Part shown: positions 61,906-64,000 of the stretch, piece by piece | Numbering within the stretch: the first letter of the stretch is position 1 | Layout: every line of letters begins with the position of its first letter | Origin: an uncultured Bacilli bacterium | GTDB taxonomy: Bacteria > Bacillota_I > Bacilli_A > RF39 > UBA660 | Assembly: GCA_910584255.1 (NCBI GenBank) | Contig: CAJTXV010000004.1 | Span: forward strand, 1 to 64,000 | DNA: 64,000 bases | Direction: 5' to 3' | Program-made: the position numbers and the translations under genes | Notes under the pieces: model-generated | Told to the model about the DNA's origin: nothing | The model's database searches: none | Seen by the model: only the letters and a program-made list of their open reading frames with translations

Positions 61906-62615
61906 TTAGCTTCCTCCACTATGATTTTATCAAAATTATTTTCCTGTCGTATATATAATTCATTCTTCCTTGCCATCTCTAAAATTGCTAAAAAGGTAAC
62001 TACAATATACTCTTTGGTTATGACTTCAAATAATTCAAAAAAATCAACTTTTTTCTTTGTATGTAAAATTTTTTGTATGCTTTTTCTTCTTTCCTCCACA
62101 GAAATTTCCTTCTTAGTAACTGTAGTAGAGAGTGGTTTTTCTTTTTCCTTCCGTTTTAGAAATTTTTCAAAAGCAGATACTAAATCATCTAGTGTTACAT
62201 CACTATTCATGACAACTCCATCTTCTTGATATTCTTTTAAACTATCTGGAATCTTTGTATAAACTTCTTTTCGTACTTCTGATAATTCTTTAAATTTTTC
62301 GGTGATGTCTTTATATTGTTGATATTCAATTAATCTTTGAATCAATGTTTCTCTTGGATCTTCTTCCTCTTCTTCTATTTCCTTATTTCTTGGTAATAAT
62401 AGTTTGGATTTCATTTCAATTAATTCGCTAGCCATTACTAAATACTCACTTGCAATATTTAAATTTAATGATTCCATTTTCTGAATATATTCTAAATATT
62501 GCGTTGTAATATCTACTATTTCTATATCCCAAATATTTACTTTTGATTCCTTAATCAAATGTAAAAGTAAATCAAGTGGTCCCTCAAATGCATCAATTTT
62601 TACTTCGTAATCCAT
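61902..62615 (-). CDS. scpA: Segregation and condensation protein A (kleisin)
   Basis: 237 residues. DAFEGPLDLLLHLIKESKVN at the N-terminus is the ScpA signature, with EYLVMASELIEMKSKLLLP following and the C-terminal winged helix (TFLAILEMARKNELYIRQ) that binds SMC. It bridges the SMC heads with ScpB. The start at 62615 is the usual one for the family. Confidence 0.96.
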   Translation of the reverse strand: MDYEVKIDAFEGPLDLLLHLIKESKVNIWDIEIVDITTQYLEYIQKMESLNLNIASEYLVMASELIEMKSKLLLPRNKEIEEEEEDPRETLIQRLIEYQQYKDITEKFKELSEVRKEVYTKIPDSLKEYQEDGVVMNSDVTLDDLVSAFEKFLKRKEKEKPLSTTVTKKEISVEERRKSIQKILHTKKKVDFFELFEVITKEYIVVTFLAILEMARKNELYIRQENNFDKIIVEEAK

Positions 62616-62671
62616 CTAATCACCTATTTTCATCTTTATATTATAACATAACTTTCTTTTAACCAAATCTT

Positions 62672-63115
62672 TTATTTTAATATTTCTTCTATATCACAAA
62701 ATTGATGATATAATTCCTCAAAATCTTGTTTTCTTGTTGTAATAATAATATCTTTGTTTTTTCCGTTTTGCATACAAGAAATCATTTGATACTCCTTTGT
62801 AGTGTAGCTACAAGTACCTCCATCATAAAGACAATTTTTTTTCTTTCCATATTTCATTAAAAGTGATTCTAAAATCTGTCCGTTTTTATCCAATGTCTTT
62901 TCTAAATTTACCTCTTTGAGGCAATAACTATATATATTTCTACCACTTTCTGTCTTTCCAATTTGGTTTACTGAACAAAATTCATCTTCTATAACTGTTA
63001 TCAATCCTCTTTTTTCAATTCTAGAAATAATAATCACTATAATCATCCATAAAATAAGAATTCCTAGAATCAAAAGTACTATTTTAGAAAATACCATTTC
63101 TAATTTTCTTTTCAT
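62672..63115 (-). CDS. Single-TM extracytoplasmic hypothetical protein
   Basis: 147 residues from the ATG at 63115 (MKRKLEMVF), preceded by GAGGTG; a longer frame to 63148 lacks a site. TM helix at about 7-30, exterior domain of about 110 residues with several cysteines (DEFCSVNQ, SYCLKEV, CLYDGGTCSY, SCMQNG, QFCDIEE) that may form disulfides. No family recognised. It lies upstream of scpA on the same strand. Confidence 0.62.
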   Translation of the reverse strand: MKRKLEMVFSKIVLLILGILILWMIIVIIISRIEKRGLITVIEDEFCSVNQIGKTESGRNIYSYCLKEVNLEKTLDKNGQILESLLMKYGKKKNCLYDGGTCSYTTKEYQMISCMQNGKNKDIIITTRKQDFEELYHQFCDIEEILK

Positions 63116-63219
63116 AGTATTTTCACCTCTATTTTCATTATAAACCAAATATCAAAAAAAGAAGAGAATTTTCTTTCTCAACTTATAAAATATTGTTATA
63201 ATAAACGCAGGTGAAAAAA

Positions 63220-63537
63220 ATGAAAAATTTTACAATGATTGATGAGGCTTTTATTTGTGAACATTGTCATAAAAGTGTAGATAAATTAAACTATACGGCT
63301 AGGGATCACTGTCCCTTTTGTCTTTATTCCAAACATGTAGATATTATGCCAGGAGATCGAATGAATAAGTGTAGAGGGTTGTTAAAACCAGTTGGGATTG
63401 AAAAACATAAGGATAGTTATAAAATAATTTATAGATGTGAAAAATGCCATGAAACTCATAAAAATATAATGGCTAGAGATGATAATATGGAGAAAATTAT
63501 TGAACTCTCCAACTCATTAGACACTGCCTCTTTTTAA
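63220..63537 (+). CDS. RNHCP-domain protein
   Basis: 105 residues from the ATG at 63220, AGGTG upstream; TATAAT at 63197-63202. FICEHCHKSV and RDHCPFCLYSKHVD are the paired CxxC zinc sites of the RNHCP family; MNKCRGLLKPVGIE and YRCEKCHETHKN complete the domain. Family members are small zinc proteins of unknown biochemical role, common in Firmicutes. Confidence 0.85.
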   Translation: MKNFTMIDEAFICEHCHKSVDKLNYTARDHCPFCLYSKHVDIMPGDRMNKCRGLLKPVGIEKHKDSYKIIYRCEKCHETHKNIMARDDNMEKIIELSNSLDTASF

Positions 63538-63578
63538 TCTATATTCGAAGAGTAAAATTTTTTATTTTTGCGTTTGTC

Positions 63579-63872
63579 TTAAAAAAGTGGCTTTATTATA
63601 GGTACAATATTCTGAAAAAAGATACCTAATAAAACAAGAACTAATGGTAAATAATAACGTACAAATATAAATAAATACTCACGATTATAATGAATCCCTA
63701 TTTTTTCAAGACACCATTCATAAAACTTTGTATTTTCTGTTTCTTTGTCCTTAAATTGATAATGGGATAACAAACAGCCATTACAAGTTTCTTCGAAGAC
63801 AATATATACTAATCCAACAACGGCTATGTATTCCCAGGAAAGCCAAACCCATATTGATAAAAAAGAAAGCAT
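63579..63872 (-). CDS. Small two-TM hypothetical protein
   Basis: 97 residues, TM segments at about 5-27 and 67-90, with a short loop containing two Cys (ETCNGCLL) and charged residues. No family recognised. The ribosome binding site is weak, and the start could be a later codon. It is the last gene of the window. Confidence 0.5.
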   Translation of the reverse strand: MLSFLSIWVWLSWEYIAVVGLVYIVFEETCNGCLLSHYQFKDKETENTKFYEWCLEKIGIHYNREYLFIFVRYYLPLVLVLLGIFFQNIVPIIKPLF

Positions 63873-64000
63873 AATAAAAGAAATGAAACAAAATAACTAG
63901 CTTTTTTAACATTTGACACCACCACAATCACTATAACATAAAAACGAATTAGTACTTTATCTTCATCTTTCTTAACTTTGCTTGATATATAAAATATTCT

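Overview
The window is a low-GC Firmicutes chromosome segment. The evidence is AT-rich coding, strong AGGAGG-type ribosome binding sites, an LTA-synthase-like enzyme, an LCP-family protein, a PASTA protein and GatCAB in place of GlnRS. The most likely source is a gut anaerobe of the Bacilli, Erysipelotrichia or RF39-like groups, because it has a pyruvate:ferredoxin oxidoreductase and a dockerin-bearing cell-wall hydrolase. TGA is used as a stop (for example in the MBL gene ending at 49509), so this is the standard code and not the Mycoplasma code. The lineage is inferred from gene content only.

Left, about 1-11800: two tandem integrative elements. The window opens inside the 3' end of a tyrosine integrase (56-420) belonging to a first element. 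A complete element of about 11.2 kb follows (about 530-11752). It carries, on the minus strand, an uncharacterised module: a membrane-anchored protein, a DUF1016/YhcG-type PD-(D/E)XK nuclease, a small helical protein, a DEAD/DEAH helicase with five helicase-associated (HA) repeats, and a small protein. An XRE regulator with an overlapping 4-TM protein gene precedes that module. Rightwards come a DUF3173 protein, a RepA-like ATPase, a hairpin-rich oriT candidate, a MobV relaxase, a small protein and a tyrosine integrase. Matching att-like repeats and tandem 11-bp arm-type repeats mark the ends. The recG-proximal att coincides with the terminator of a predicted small RNA on the minus strand (11754-11857).

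Centre, about 11900-52350: mostly host chromosome. It contains recG, a radical SAM gene, a second predicted small RNA of similar layout (15037-15140), nifJ, a phosphodiester glycosidase, Nudix and MBL genes. A cell-surface glycan cluster follows (GT2, O-antigen-ligase-like, GT-C-like, and an LTA-synthase-like membrane domain that lacks its catalytic domain). Next come a PASTA protein without a kinase, surface proteins (cadherin-like; glucosaminidase plus dockerin), an LCP protein, a tiny TM peptide gene with a hairpin-sequestered Shine-Dalgarno, and an IS3-family remnant. After these are an LTA-synthase-family enzyme, YihY/BrkB, a substrate-binding/degenerate-GGDEF receptor, gatCAB, a patch of orphan genes including one that looks frameshifted, PHP and MBL hydrolases, coaD, a coaE-like gene and a LysR regulator.

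Right, about 52400-60550: a second mobile element of about 8.1 kb, encoding a large serine recombinase. It is bounded by an imperfect direct repeat with a 17-bp identical core. The right copy lies at the putative terminator of tRNA-Leu(CAA). Cargo: two transglutaminase-like proteins, two tandem paralogues with an ADP-ribosyltransferase-like N-terminal motif, an HD hydrolase overlapping one of them, a ribbon-helix-helix-like protein, an attenuator-like terminator in the recombinase leader, and five 12-bp tandem repeats. Host genes resume with tRNA-Leu, scpB, scpA and an RNHCP-domain protein.

Overall theme: both mobile elements appear to sit in intrinsic terminators of RNA genes and carry a terminator copy at each end. 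The best candidates for undescribed biology are the HA-helicase/DUF1016 module, the ART-like/HD module, the pair of look-alike small RNAs and the SD-sequestered membrane peptide.
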